64,000 bases of DNA from Gordonia rubripertincta (GTDB lineage: Bacteria; Actinomycetota; Actinomycetes; Mycobacteriales; Mycobacteriaceae): the NCBI RefSeq assembly GCF_038024875.1, contig NZ_CP136136.1:2976001-3040000 (forward strand). The letters are read 5' to 3'. Made by a program: the position numbers and the translations under genes. Below are positions 51,959 through 60,237 of this stretch, in pieces. Within the stretch, counting starts at the first letter, position 1, and every line of letters begins with the position of its first letter. The notes beneath the pieces are model-generated. The model did not search any database, was not told the origin of the DNA, and saw nothing but the letters and a program-made list of their open reading frames with translations.

Positions 51959-52402
51959 GTGCCTACCTACACCCCGAAGGCCGGTGACATCACGCGTACG
52001 TGGCACGTCATCGACGCCACCGACGTGGTGCTCGGCCGGCTGGCCGTGCAGACCGCGAACCTGCTCCGCGGCAAGCACAAGCCGACCTACGCCCCGCACA
52101 TGGACGGTGGCGACTTCGTCATCATCATCAACGCGGAGAAGGTTGCGCTGACCAGCAACAAGGCCGAGCGCAAGCTGAACTACACCCACTCGGGGCATCC
52201 CGGTGGCCTGAAGTCCCGCACCACCGCCGAGCTGCTCGAGACCTTCCCCGAGCGCGTCATCGAGAAGGCCGTCAAGGGCATGCTGCCCTCGAACAAGCTC
52301 GGTCGCGCCATGGCTTCGAAGCTGAAGGTCTACGCAGGCCCGAATCATCCGCACGCGGCCCAGCGCCCCGTCCCCTTCGAGATCAAGCAGGTGGCCCAGT
52401 GA
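51959..52402 (+). CDS. rplM: 50S ribosomal protein L13
   Basis: 147 residues, usual length. Signatures: WHVIDATDVVLGRLAVQTAN, LRGKHKPTYAPHMDGGDFVI, HSGHPGGLKSRT, ERVIEKAVKGMLPSNKLGRA and YAGPNHPHAAQRP. Assembles into the large subunit. The GTG at 51959 follows GAGGAC. It overlaps rpsI by GTGA, giving the conserved rplM-rpsI operon. Confidence 0.98.
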   Translation: MPTYTPKAGDITRTWHVIDATDVVLGRLAVQTANLLRGKHKPTYAPHMDGGDFVIIINAEKVALTSNKAERKLNYTHSGHPGGLKSRTTAELLETFPERVIEKAVKGMLPSNKLGRAMASKLKVYAGPNHPHAAQRPVPFEIKQVAQ

Positions 52403-52920
52403 CCAACGAGAACATCAACGAGGCCGTCGAAGAAGCTGTCGAGGTCGTCGAGGCCGTGGAGGCCGTCGAGGCTGCTGCTGACGACTACGACGCCGCTCCG
52501 GCCGTCGAAGACGTCCGCGAGCCGATCGTGATCGACCGCCCGATCCAGACCGTCGGCCGCCGCAAAGAAGCCGTCGTCCGCGTTCGCCTGATGCCGGGCA
52601 CCGGTGAGTTCAAGCTCAACGGCCGCTCCTTGGAGGAGTACTTCCCCAACAAGGTGCACCAGCAGCTGATCAAGGCTCCGCTGGTTCTCGTCGAGCGCAC
52701 CGAGTCGTTCGACATCTTCGCCAAGCTCGTCGGTGGCGGCCCCTCGGGCCAGGCCGGCGCGCTGCGTCTCGCCATCGCCCGTGCCCTCATCGAGGTCACC
52801 CCGGAGGATCGTCCCGCCCTCAAGAAGGCCGGCTACCTCACCCGTGACCCGCGTGCGGTCGAGCGCAAGAAGTACGGCCTGAAGAAGGCCCGCAAGGCGT
52901 CGCAGTACTCCAAGCGCTGA
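52399..52920 (+). CDS. rpsI: 30S ribosomal protein S9
   Basis: 173 residues. An acidic N-terminal extension of about 45 residues, rich in Glu/Ala/Val, is typical of actinobacterial S9. The conserved core starts at QTVGRRKEAVVRVRL, with GGPSGQAGALRLAIARAL and the C-terminal KKYGLKKARKASQYSKR that reaches the P site. GTG at 52399 overlaps the rplM stop. Frames reading further upstream are shadows of rplM. Confidence 0.98.
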   Translation: MTNENINEAVEEAVEVVEAVEAVEAAADDYDAAPAVEDVREPIVIDRPIQTVGRRKEAVVRVRLMPGTGEFKLNGRSLEEYFPNKVHQQLIKAPLVLVERTESFDIFAKLVGGGPSGQAGALRLAIARALIEVTPEDRPALKKAGYLTRDPRAVERKKYGLKKARKASQYSKR

Positions 52921-52922
52921 TC

Positions 52923-54267
52923 TTGGCACGCCTTTTCGGTACCGACGGCGTCCGAGGCCTGGCCAACGCCGAGCTCACTCCCGAGCTCGCGTTGCGCCTG
53001 GCCTCGGCCGCCGCGGTCGTTTTCGAAGACATATCGGACGATTCCACGCGCCGTCCGCGCGCGGTGGTCGGTCGTGATCCGCGTGCTTCCGGCGAGATGC
53101 TGGAAGCCGCCGTGTGCGCCGGACTCGCCGCGACCGGCGTCGACGCCATCCGCGTCGGCACCGTGCCCACCCCGGCGGTCGCGTTCCTGACCGCGGACTA
53201 CCGCGCCGACTTCGGCGTGATGATCTCCGCGTCGCACAATCCCATGCCCGACAACGGCATCAAGTTCTTCTCCGCCGGCGGGCACAAGCTCGACGACGAG
53301 ATCGAGGACCGCATCGAAGCGGCGATGGGCGAGGAGTTCATCCGGCCCATCGGTGCCGCGGTCGGTCGCGTCCTCGACGCACCGGACGCCGGGGACCGCT
53401 ACCGCCGGCATCTGGCGCAGGCCATCGACGAGCGTCTCGACGGTCTGACGGTCGTCGTCGACTGCGCCCACGGCGCCGCGTCGCAGCTCGCGCCGCTGGC
53501 CTACGCCGACGCCGGTGCCAACGTCATCACGATCCACGCCGATCCCGACGGCCTGAACATCAACGCCGACTGCGGGTCGACCCACATGGACAAGCTGCAG
53601 GCGGCCGTCCTCGAGCACGGCGCCGATCTCGGACTCGCCCACGACGGCGACGCCGATCGTTGTCTGGCAGTGGATTCCACCGGTGAGATCGTCGACGGCG
53701 ACGCCATCATGGCGATCCTGGCGACGTCGCTCGCCGACAAGGGCCGTCTGCACGAGAACGTCCTCGTCGCCACCGTCATGAGCAACCTCGGTCTGCACAT
53801 CGCGATGCGCGAGGCGGGCATCACGGTGCGCACCACCGCCGTCGGTGACCGCTATGTGGTCGAGGAGCTGCGTCGCGGTGGGTACTCGCTCGGCGGCGAA
53901 CAATCCGGTCACATCGTGGTCCCGGGTTCGGGAACCACCGGTGACGGCATCCTCACCGGCCTGATGATCATGGCCCGCATGGCGGCCACCTCGGCGCGGC
54001 TGGCCGACCTGGCCGGCATCGTGACGGTGCTGCCGCAGGAACTCATCAACGTCCGCGTCGCCGACAAGCATGCGGTCGCGGAGTCGCCGGCGGTCAAACA
54101 GGCCGTGGCCGACGCCGAGGCCGAACTGGGGTGACTCCGGTCGAGTTCTGTTGCGTCCCTCCGGAACCGAGCAACTCGTCCGGGTCATGGTGGAGGCCGG
54201 CACGGCGGAACAGGCGGGCTCGGTCGCCCGCGGTCTCGCCGACGTCGTCGCGGCCGCCGGCGCATGA
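52923..54267 (+). CDS. glmM: Phosphoglucosamine mutase (frameshifted near the 3' end)
   Basis: About 447 residues when repaired. It converts glucosamine-6-phosphate to glucosamine-1-phosphate for peptidoglycan. TTG start, LFGTDGVRGLANAELTPELA. The active serine is in MISASHNPMPDNGIKFFS, the metal loop is AHDGDADRCLAVD and the sugar loop is GGEQSGHIV. The frame then meets a stop at 54132 because of GGGG at 54128-54131. With three G it reads AELGDSGRVLLRPSGTEQLV and on to 54267, restoring the phosphate-binding domain. The gene is essential in bacteria, so a homopolymer error is likely. The following HAD gene overlaps by ATGA. Confidence 0.93.
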
Positions 54268-54986
54268 CCGCGGGTCAGACGAACACGGCGAACGCAGTGC
54301 GGGCGGTCCTCTTCGACTTCTCCGGCACGCTGTTCCGCTTCGAGGCGCGCGATGACTGGTTCGTCGATCTCCTCGACGACGCGGGCGAGTCGTTCACCCC
54401 GGCACGTCAGGCGGATATCATCCGCCGCATGGTCGCGCCGGTCGGCCTGCCCGACGGGATCGAGGGTGACGACCGGACTGCTTGGGAGCGACGGGATCTC
54501 GACCCGGAACTGCACCGTGTCGGGTATCTCGCGCTGCTGCGTACGGTCGGCTTGAGCCATCCCGGTCACGCCAACGCTCTCTACGACCGGGTCCTCGACC
54601 CGGAGTCGTGGGTGCCGTTCGCCGACACCGTCGAGGTGCTGACGCGTCTGGCTGACGCCGGGGTGCCGGTCGGCATCGTCAGCAACATCGCCTTCGATCT
54701 GCGCAAAGTCCTTGCCCTGCACGGCATCGACCACGTCGTCGACGCGTATGCGCTCTCCTATGAGGTCGGCGCCATCAAACCCGACCCGCGCATCTTCCGC
54801 GCCGCACTCGACGCGATCGGCGTGCCGGCCGGCGATGTGCTCATGGTCGGGGACAGCGAGAAGGCCGACGGCGGCGCACGAGCGCTCGGATGTTCCTTTG
54901 CGCTGGTGCACGATGTGCCGCCGGCCGATCGCCCGACCGCGCTGCTCGATGCCGTGACGGCTCACGGCATCGAACTGCGCGCCTGA
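54264..54986 (+). CDS. HAD-superfamily hydrolase
   Basis: 240 residues. Motif I is VLFDFSGTLFRF, motif II GIVSNIAF, the conserved lysine is in GAIKPDPRIFRAAL and motif IV is VLMVGDSEKADGGARALG. The second residue of the usual DxD is serine (DFS), which removes the typical general acid of HAD phosphatases, so the reaction may differ. The helical cap region is at about 25-110. ATG overlaps the glmM stop (ATGA), so it is cotranscribed with glmM. Substrate unknown. Confidence 0.88.
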   Translation: MTAGQTNTANAVRAVLFDFSGTLFRFEARDDWFVDLLDDAGESFTPARQADIIRRMVAPVGLPDGIEGDDRTAWERRDLDPELHRVGYLALLRTVGLSHPGHANALYDRVLDPESWVPFADTVEVLTRLADAGVPVGIVSNIAFDLRKVLALHGIDHVVDAYALSYEVGAIKPDPRIFRAALDAIGVPAGDVLMVGDSEKADGGARALGCSFALVHDVPPADRPTALLDAVTAHGIELRA

Positions 54987-54993
54987 GCTCCTC

Positions 54994-55746
54994 TCAGAAG
55001 TTGCCCTTGGCGGCCCAGCCGCCGTCGACCGGGTAGATCTCGCCGGTCAGGAAGTCACCCTCACGCATCAGGTAGGCGACCATCGAGGCGATCTCCGACG
55101 GGCGGCCCAGTCGACGCACGATGTGCGCGTTGGCGTTCGCCTGCCGCATCTCCTCGGTGATGTCGGCCAGGATCGGGGTGTCGATGGTGCCCGGTGCGAT
55201 GGCATTGATGAGGATGTTCTGCGGTCCGTACTCGTAGGCCGCCTGCTTGGTCAGACCCACGACCCCGCCCTTGGCCGCCGAGTACGACGCCAGATTCGGC
55301 AGACCCCGCAGCGCCGCCATCGACGAGATGTTCACGATGCGGCCGCCGCCGTTGTCGATCATGCCCGGGATGACCGCCCGCATGCCGAGCCACACACCCT
55401 TGAGGTCGGTGCCGACGACGAGGTCCCACGCCTCCTCGGTGAGACCGACGACGGTGTCCTCGCTGATCATGTTGACCACACCGGCCACATTGGCCAGGCA
55501 GTCGACCGAGCCGCGGGAGGCGGTGATCTGCTCCACCGCCGCCGACCAGTCGTCGGCGACGCGGACGTCGAGACGGACCGCCTCCGGGGAGCCGCCCGCC
55601 TCGGCGATCTCCTTGAGAGTGACCTCGCAGTCCTGGATGTCGGCGGCGACCACATGAGCGCCGTCGGCGGCGAGACGGATCGCCGTGGCCTGACCGATGC
55701 CTTGTGCCGCGCCGGTGACGATCGCTGTTTTTCCGTTGAGAGACAT
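54994..55746 (-). CDS. Short-chain dehydrogenase/reductase (FabG-like)
   Basis: 250 residues, classical SDR. Cofactor motif TGAAQGIGQATAIRLA, ANVAGVVN, catalytic serine in IVNISSMAAL and the YSAAKGG motif with Tyr/Lys. C-terminal TGEIYPVDGGWAAKGNF. ADIQ after the second strand points to NAD(H) preference. It follows the acyl-CoA dehydrogenase module by 39 bases in the same direction, so it may oxidise a hydroxyacyl or alcohol intermediate of the same pathway. Substrate not known. Confidence 0.9.
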   Translation of the reverse strand: MSLNGKTAIVTGAAQGIGQATAIRLAADGAHVVAADIQDCEVTLKEIAEAGGSPEAVRLDVRVADDWSAAVEQITASRGSVDCLANVAGVVNMISEDTVVGLTEEAWDLVVGTDLKGVWLGMRAVIPGMIDNGGGRIVNISSMAALRGLPNLASYSAAKGGVVGLTKQAAYEYGPQNILINAIAPGTIDTPILADITEEMRQANANAHIVRRLGRPSEIASMVAYLMREGDFLTGEIYPVDGGWAAKGNF

Positions 55747-55785
55747 ACGTGTTCGCTTTCTGGTCGGGTCAGTGCGGGGGTGGGA

Positions 55786-58230
55786 TCAGGGTTGTTCGGC
55801 GAGAAGCTCGGCGAAGCGGCGCCGGGCGGCCTCGCGGCGGGTGGGGATGTGCTCGGTCGGACGGTCGTCGGCCGGTCGGGTGTAACCCTTCAGGTACTGG
55901 CGGGCGACGCTGTCGCGGTGCACCTCGTCGGGGCCGTCGTAGAGGCGGGCGGCGCGCGCGGCCCGGTACATGGACTCCAGCGGCAGGTCCGCGCTGTAAC
56001 CGAGCGAGCCGTGCACCTGGAGTGCGCGGTCGATGACGTCGTGCAGGATCTTCGCGCCGAAGAACTTGATGAGCGCGATGTCCTTGCGGGCGGCGGCCGT
56101 GCCCTCCTCGTCGATACGCCACGCCGCGTGCAGCGTCATGAGACGCAGGGCCTGGATCTCGGCGGCGGAGTCGGCGATGAAGTTGCGGACCGTCTGCTTG
56201 TCGGCGAGGACCGAGCCGTGGGCGTAACGGTAGGTGGCGCGTTCACACATCATGTCGAAGGCGCGGCTCGCCTGGCCGATCCAGCGCATGCAGTGATGGA
56301 TTCGGCCGGGGCCCAGGCGCTTCTGGGCGATGAGGAAGCCGTCGCCGCGGTTGCCGAGCAGAGCGGAGTCGTCGACGCGGACGTCGCGCAGCACGACCTC
56401 GCAGTGCGAGCCGTAGGTGTACGGCCGCGGGCGAGGGTTCTCCACCGAGCCGATGTCGCGGACCACGTCGAGACCCGGGGCGTCGATGGGGATGATGAAC
56501 TGCGAGGTGCGACGGTGGCGTTCGGCGTCGGGATCGGTGACGGCGACGACGATCATGAAGTCCGCGGTCGCGGCGTTGCTGATGAACCACTTGTGGCCGT
56601 TGAGAACCCACTGGTCCCCGTCCCGGACCGCGGTGGTCGTGAGGTTCGTCGGATCGGCGCCGGCGTTGTCGGGTTCGGTCAGCGCGAACGACGAGTAGTA
56701 TTCGCCGGCGAGCAGCGGCTCGAGCCACCGCTTCTTCTGCTCCTCGGTGCCGACCGCGGCGAGGATCTCGCAGTTCCCGGAATCTGGTGCCTGGCAGCCG
56801 AACACGAGCGGACCGAACGGGGTGGAACCCAGGATCTCCTGCATCAGGCCGAGCTTGACCTGGCCGTATCCCTGTCCGCCGAGTTCGGGGTCGAGGTGCG
56901 CGGCCCACAGGTCGTTGGCCTTGACCTCTTCCTGCAGCGGGGCGATCGCTTTGCGCAACTGATCCCAGTCGAGGTCGAGGGTCTCGAGCGGGAAGACCTC
57001 GGTGCGGACGAAATCCCGCATCCAGTCGAGCTTCTTCTGGAAGTCGGGTTCCGTGGAGAAATCCCAGGCCATGGTGGTGTGCTCCGTTTCTGTGGGGTCG
57101 GACGAGGTGGGGATCGCGGTTCGATCCGGGGGAGAGGCTGTGTCAGGCGCCGGCGATATCTCGCGGGCGCGGACGAAGAGGCCGTCGGCGTAGCGGTGCA
57201 GTCGCTCGCCGACCTTGCGGGGCGCCTTGCCGTCGCAGGAGCGGGCGTAGGTGCCCTCGAGGATGATGCCGAGCTTGAAGCTCGCGAGAACGGTGTACCA
57301 GTCCAGGGCGTCGAGGTTCCTCTCGGACCGCTCGGCGTAGCGGGCGATGATCGCGGATCGGTTCGGCAGGTCGCCGGCCTGGCCCAGCGCACTCTCGTAG
57401 AGGTCCGGTTGCCGCGGGTCGTCGGGCCAGATGGCCAGCAGCACACCGAGATCGAGCAGCGGGTCGCCGACCGTCGCCATCTCCCAGTCGACGATGGCCG
57501 CGACCTCGGGGGTGCGGTGATCGTAGAGGACGTTGGCCACGTGGTAGTCGCCGTGCATGAGCCCGGGCCGGAACTCGGCGGGGCGATTGTCGTCGAGCCA
57601 GCCGGCGATCCGGTCGAGATCGGGGAACGTCCCGCCCGGGTATCCCGGTGTGCGCGCGTAACGTTCGTGTTCGGCGAGCCACCGCGGAACCTGTCGTTCG
57701 AGGAAGCCGTCCGGTTTGCCGAAGTCGTCGAGACCGATCGCGGAGTGGTCGACGGCCGCCAGACCCGCGAGCGCGTCGACGAGTGCGTAACCCATCGCCT
57801 CCCGTCCCTCGGGGGTCGCGGCGTACGCGGCCGGCAGGCTGTCGGCCGCGTTGAACCCCTCGACGGGCTCCATCAGGAAGAAAGTGGCCCCGAGGACGTC
57901 GGTGTCGGTGGTGCCGGCGACGAACCGGGGATGTGCGACATCGGTGGAGCTCAGGGCCGACAGCAGCGTCATCTCGCGGGCGATCGCCGCGTTCGACTGC
58001 GGGCGCAGGTGCCGGGGACCGCGGCGGAGCACGTAGTCCCGTCCGCCGCGGCTGACGATCACCATGATGTTCTGGGTTCCGCCGTGCAGCGGCCGGAGGT
58101 CGATGTCCCCGCCGGGCAGGCCCGTCTCGTCCATCCACGCCGCGAGGGCGGCGGTGTCCACCGGGATCTCGTCGGCGTCGACCCGGATCTGATCGGGGGC
58201 GGGACGGTCGGGGATCGTGCTGCGGGCCAT
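55786..58230 (-). CDS. Phosphotransferase (APH)-acyl-CoA dehydrogenase fusion, ACAD10/11-like
   Basis: One 814-residue frame. Residues about 1-355 are an aminoglycoside-phosphotransferase-like kinase (PLHGGTQNIMVIVSRGGRDY, Brenner motif LMHGDYHVANVLYD, DWEMATVGDPLLDLG). A Pro/Thr/Ser-rich linker of about 25 residues follows, and residues about 387-814 form an acyl-CoA dehydrogenase (FALTEPDNAGADPTNLTTTA, WFISNAATADF, GSLGYSADLPLE). The same pair is fused in animal ACAD10/ACAD11, which process 4-hydroxyacyl-CoAs by phosphorylation and elimination. The ACAD part has its own ATG (57072) and a weak GGAG, and one frame over a TGA ends the kinase near 57143. Two separate genes remain possible. Confidence 0.85.
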   Translation of the reverse strand: MARSTIPDRPAPDQIRVDADEIPVDTAALAAWMDETGLPGGDIDLRPLHGGTQNIMVIVSRGGRDYVLRRGPRHLRPQSNAAIAREMTLLSALSSTDVAHPRFVAGTTDTDVLGATFFLMEPVEGFNAADSLPAAYAATPEGREAMGYALVDALAGLAAVDHSAIGLDDFGKPDGFLERQVPRWLAEHERYARTPGYPGGTFPDLDRIAGWLDDNRPAEFRPGLMHGDYHVANVLYDHRTPEVAAIVDWEMATVGDPLLDLGVLLAIWPDDPRQPDLYESALGQAGDLPNRSAIIARYAERSERNLDALDWYTVLASFKLGIILEGTYARSCDGKAPRKVGERLHRYADGLFVRAREISPAPDTASPPDRTAIPTSSDPTETEHTTMAWDFSTEPDFQKKLDWMRDFVRTEVFPLETLDLDWDQLRKAIAPLQEEVKANDLWAAHLDPELGGQGYGQVKLGLMQEILGSTPFGPLVFGCQAPDSGNCEILAAVGTEEQKKRWLEPLLAGEYYSSFALTEPDNAGADPTNLTTTAVRDGDQWVLNGHKWFISNAATADFMIVVAVTDPDAERHRRTSQFIIPIDAPGLDVVRDIGSVENPRPRPYTYGSHCEVVLRDVRVDDSALLGNRGDGFLIAQKRLGPGRIHHCMRWIGQASRAFDMMCERATYRYAHGSVLADKQTVRNFIADSAAEIQALRLMTLHAAWRIDEEGTAAARKDIALIKFFGAKILHDVIDRALQVHGSLGYSADLPLESMYRAARAARLYDGPDEVHRDSVARQYLKGYTRPADDRPTEHIPTRREAARRRFAELLAEQP

Positions 58231-58316
58231 GGAATGAACCTATGGCGTGTCCGGCCCGGGGAGAACCATCGTCGTGCGGGCCGGTTGGAGGAATCTCCAA
58301 TGGGCGTCCTCGCAGG

Positions 58317-60179
58317 TCACTGACCTGCGAGGTCGAGGACCTGAAAGGCCATCTTCGCCGACAGCAGGCAGTCCAGCGACGTCGGATCGCGTCGTGCGAT
58401 CTCCTTGATCCGGCCGAGGCGGTACCGGATGGTGTTCTCGTGGACGTCCAGTGTCGTCGCGGTGGCCTGGACCTTACCGTCGGCGGCCACGAAGGCTCGC
58501 CAGGTGGCGAGGAGCGTGCCGTCGTCGTGCTGGCGGACGGGTGCGACGAAGGAATGCGCGAAGTGCAGGGCCTCCTTGACGTGACCGCTGGACACGATCA
58601 CCCGGAACAGGCCGAGTTCGTCGAGGGTCATCACCCGCTCATCCCACCCGAACGACTTTGCCACCGAACCCATCTCGCGTAGGTCGCGATGGGCGTGCGG
58701 AAAGTCGACGGGGGTGCGGCAGATGCCGGAGATGAGGGTCGCGCCGAGTGAGAGATCGCCGGAGAGTCGATCGCGGATCGTCGACACGTGGTCGCGGACC
58801 CTCCCGACCTCGTCGAGGTCGTCGGACTCCAGGCGGACCATGACGATGACCGCGCCCGGCAGTCGGACAGCCGGCGGCGGGGAGATGGCCATGACCGAGG
58901 CGAAGGCGCGGGTGACCAGCGACTGGATCGCCGACGCCGTCAGCCGGTCGGTCGCGTCGTCGACGGTGAACCGAACCAGCACATGGGGATTGGTGAGGTC
59001 GATGCCGAACTGCGGGCCGCGTCGGACCAGGTGTTCCTTGTCGCGGCTGTTGCGCAGCAGGTCCGACAGGTAGTCGTCGCGCGCCTGCCCCTCGGTCTCG
59101 ATCTGCCGGCGCTCGGAGAGCATCTGCAGGGCCAGGACGGTGGCGCCGCGTTCGGCGATGTTCGCGTCGAGGGCCTCGAGGCTGCGGCCCACCTCGACGA
59201 TGCCGAGGAAACCGGTCTGTCTCCCCTCGATCACCAAGCGGCACATCAGGTGTCGGCGGCCGAGGCCGACCGCCAGCTGCGCCGGGACGATGGCCGACGG
59301 CGTGCTTACAGACAGTTCGGCGAGAGCCTGCCGCACCGAGGCGGTGGCCCGCACCTTCTCGCTCATCACCGGGGGAGCGGTCAGCTTCAGCGCCTCCGGC
59401 GCGGCCCAGGCGAGTACATCGAAGGAGTTGTTGTAGAGAACCACAGGCTTGGCCGACAACTCCGACAGGAGTTCGACGACGCGGTGGATGTTGGCGCCCT
59501 CGAGCACCGCGCTGGTCAGGCGGTGGTGGACGTCGGCGAGGTAGGCCAGGGTGGCGTTGTTCCGCGCGATCTCGGCGGCCTGACCGCGCAGGCGGGTGTT
59601 GAGCATCGCCTGGCTGATGAACAGGGCGGACAGGCGCGCGAACAGTTCGGCGACCTCGATGTCCTCGGGGGTGAACTCGTGTTCGCGGCCGCGGCTGTCG
59701 ACGAAGATCAGGCCGATCACCGCGTCGTCGAAGGTGAGCGGGACGCCGAGCATCGCGCGGACGTCCCAGTGGGTCATCGTCCGGCGGTGGGGGCGCGGGT
59801 CGTTGAGGGCGTCGGCGATGACGACGGGCGCGCGGGTGTTGATGACCTCCTGGCTGAACAGGTCGCCGTCGAAGCCGGAGACCTGCCGCTTCACGGCCTC
59901 GGTGATGTCGCCGGCGTCCTCGCAGAAGCCCGCGGCACCGCGATAGCTGCCGTTGGCGTGCCGCAGGTAGACCGAGCAACGGGTGACGCCGAGGAGTGCG
60001 CAGAGCTTCTGGCCGACCAGGCTGAGGAGGTCCTCGAGCTTGGTGTCGGTGATGGCCTCGGTGGTGATCTCGGCGAAGGCCGCGATGACGTCGCGTTCGC
60101 GGCCGGTGGCACGTGCCGACCCGCCCTCGGAATCGATACCGGGATCGACTCCGCGCTCCGCGATGGACGTCATCCGCAC
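58317..60179 (-). CDS. GAF-PucR/CdaR-type transcriptional regulator
   Basis: 620 residues. An N-terminal GAF domain (about 35-190) is followed by a long linker and middle domain and a C-terminal PucR-type HTH_30 (about 560-615, KVQATATTLDVHENTIRYRLGRIKEI). Such proteins activate catabolic genes in response to a small ligand bound by the GAF domain. It lies between RibBA and the kinase-dehydrogenase ORF in the same orientation, so it probably governs this accessory cluster. The ligand cannot be read from sequence. Confidence 0.9.
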   Translation of the reverse strand: MRMTSIAERGVDPGIDSEGGSARATGRERDVIAAFAEITTEAITDTKLEDLLSLVGQKLCALLGVTRCSVYLRHANGSYRGAAGFCEDAGDITEAVKRQVSGFDGDLFSQEVINTRAPVVIADALNDPRPHRRTMTHWDVRAMLGVPLTFDDAVIGLIFVDSRGREHEFTPEDIEVAELFARLSALFISQAMLNTRLRGQAAEIARNNATLAYLADVHHRLTSAVLEGANIHRVVELLSELSAKPVVLYNNSFDVLAWAAPEALKLTAPPVMSEKVRATASVRQALAELSVSTPSAIVPAQLAVGLGRRHLMCRLVIEGRQTGFLGIVEVGRSLEALDANIAERGATVLALQMLSERRQIETEGQARDDYLSDLLRNSRDKEHLVRRGPQFGIDLTNPHVLVRFTVDDATDRLTASAIQSLVTRAFASVMAISPPPAVRLPGAVIVMVRLESDDLDEVGRVRDHVSTIRDRLSGDLSLGATLISGICRTPVDFPHAHRDLREMGSVAKSFGWDERVMTLDELGLFRVIVSSGHVKEALHFAHSFVAPVRQHDDGTLLATWRAFVAADGKVQATATTLDVHENTIRYRLGRIKEIARRDPTSLDCLLSAKMAFQVLDLAGQ

Positions 60180-60237
60180 GGCCTCCTCACCGACACCTCA
60201 TGATGAACCTCACAGTAGCAATGTCGTGTGAGTCGCT

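Noticed and set aside
52000..52398. N-terminal extension of rpsI into rplM
   Set aside because: It is out-of-frame rplM sequence. S9 starts at the GTG overlapping the rplM stop, giving the normal actinobacterial length.
55123..58323. 1066-codon plus-strand ORF opposite the kinase-dehydrogenase gene
   Set aside because: Antisense shadow of a GC-rich gene, dominated by Arg/Gly/Val/Asp with no domain. The minus strand encodes clear APH and ACAD motifs.
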